Source: Leptospira semungkisensis
GTDB lineage: Bacteria; Spirochaetota; Leptospiria; Leptospirales; Leptospiraceae
Direction of reading: 5' to 3'
Assembly (NCBI RefSeq): GCF_004770055.1
Contig: NZ_RQEP01000005.1
Location: 992,001 to 1,056,000 of the forward strand
Length of the DNA: 64,000 nucleotides
Position numbers and translations under genes: made by a program. The notes beneath the pieces are model-generated. The model was not told the DNA's origin. It worked only from the letters and a program-made list of their open reading frames with translations, and searched no databases. Of this stretch, positions 63,785 to 64,000 are shown piece by piece. Within the stretch, counting starts at the first letter, position 1, and each line of letters begins with the position of its first letter.

Positions 63785-64000
63785 ATTTTGATCAGTTTCC
63801 TTCTTCTTAAAGTCTGCAAAAGAAAAATCCGCAGAAGTCTTAATGAATCGGAAATATTTTGGGAATAGAAAAGCCCCAGAAAACCTTAAAAGGACTTTAC
63901 ATTAGATTTTCGTTCTTCTAGTTTAGAAGAAACGCCGTCTATGATTGCCTGAACGACTAAAACCTTTTCCTAAAAGGCGCCTCTCCCCGAGGCAAAGACA
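63785..64000. other. Window end: upstream region of the MarR gene and a possible terminator
   Basis: No gene is supported. GCCTC-TCCCC-GAGGC (63979-63993) followed on the minus strand by CGCCTTTT could terminate a gene beyond the window edge. Confidence 0.35.

Overview
The window reads as chromosomal DNA of a spirochaete of the genus Leptospira. This rests on protein families I recognise from memory, moderate GC, frequent TTG/GTG starts and dense mixed-strand gene order. It was not checked by any search, and I cannot name the species. About 63 protein genes and one tRNA fill nearly all of it. I see no phage, insertion sequence or CRISPR array.

Layout. 1-5.4 kb: end of dnaK, dnaJ, a Gfo/Idh/MocA oxidoreductase, YqgE, then an inactive-looking M48 protease relative coupled to a DUF2721 protein and a small Cys-rich exported protein. 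5.5-8.8 kb: ABC permease and ATPase of the YbbP/LolD type. 8.9-12.1 kb: a small zinc-ribbon protein behind a strong promoter and a structured leader, then leuS. 12.2-17.2 kb (minus): a tail-anchored protein with a GHKL ATPase-like protein, then a coiled-coil/SPFH/thrC operon. 17.2-21.7 kb: signal peptidase I, a PASTA-bearing class B PBP and a DUF115 protein. 21.7-27.4 kb: two phasin-like genes with identical promoter/operator architecture bracket an aminotransferase/MocR pair, DUF2804 and PPK2. 27.5-33 kb: exported proteins, GDPD, a TPR protein, a double cNMP-binding protein and an AlkA-like glycosylase. 33-40.5 kb: gmd, a MATE exporter, an adenosine-deaminase-like enzyme and a KtrB/KtrA-type potassium system. 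40.5-48 kb: DUF4136 lipoprotein, aldo/keto reductase, gamma-glutamyltranspeptidase, MFS transporter, acylphosphatase, truncated haemoglobin and Nudix hydrolase. 48.5-57.3 kb: SET protein, MASE1 histidine kinase, hydrolase, a degenerate tyrosine-recombinase fold, STAS protein, GT39, SGNH lipoprotein, thioesterase and a paraoxonase-like lipoprotein. 57.3-64 kb: third phasin-like gene, a class D beta-lactamase-like gene without a standard start codon, tRNA-Pro(GGG), SixA-like phosphatase, an ABC-2 exporter, a GHKL-HDOD protein, a peroxiredoxin-like protein and a MarR regulator.

The strongest unexplained signal is a small regulon inside the window. Three phasin-like genes about 5 kb and 30 kb apart carry TTGTGC-N3-GCACAA-like palindromes upstream. 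In two of them a tandem pair sits at identical spacing around the same -35/-10 frame. The core TGC-N3-GCA matches what is described for PhaR repressors of polyhydroxyalkanoate phasins. Other points of interest are three enzyme folds that have lost catalytic residues or a start codon (M48-like, tyrosine recombinase, class D beta-lactamase) and two paralogous GHKL ATPase-like proteins, one standalone and one fused to HDOD.
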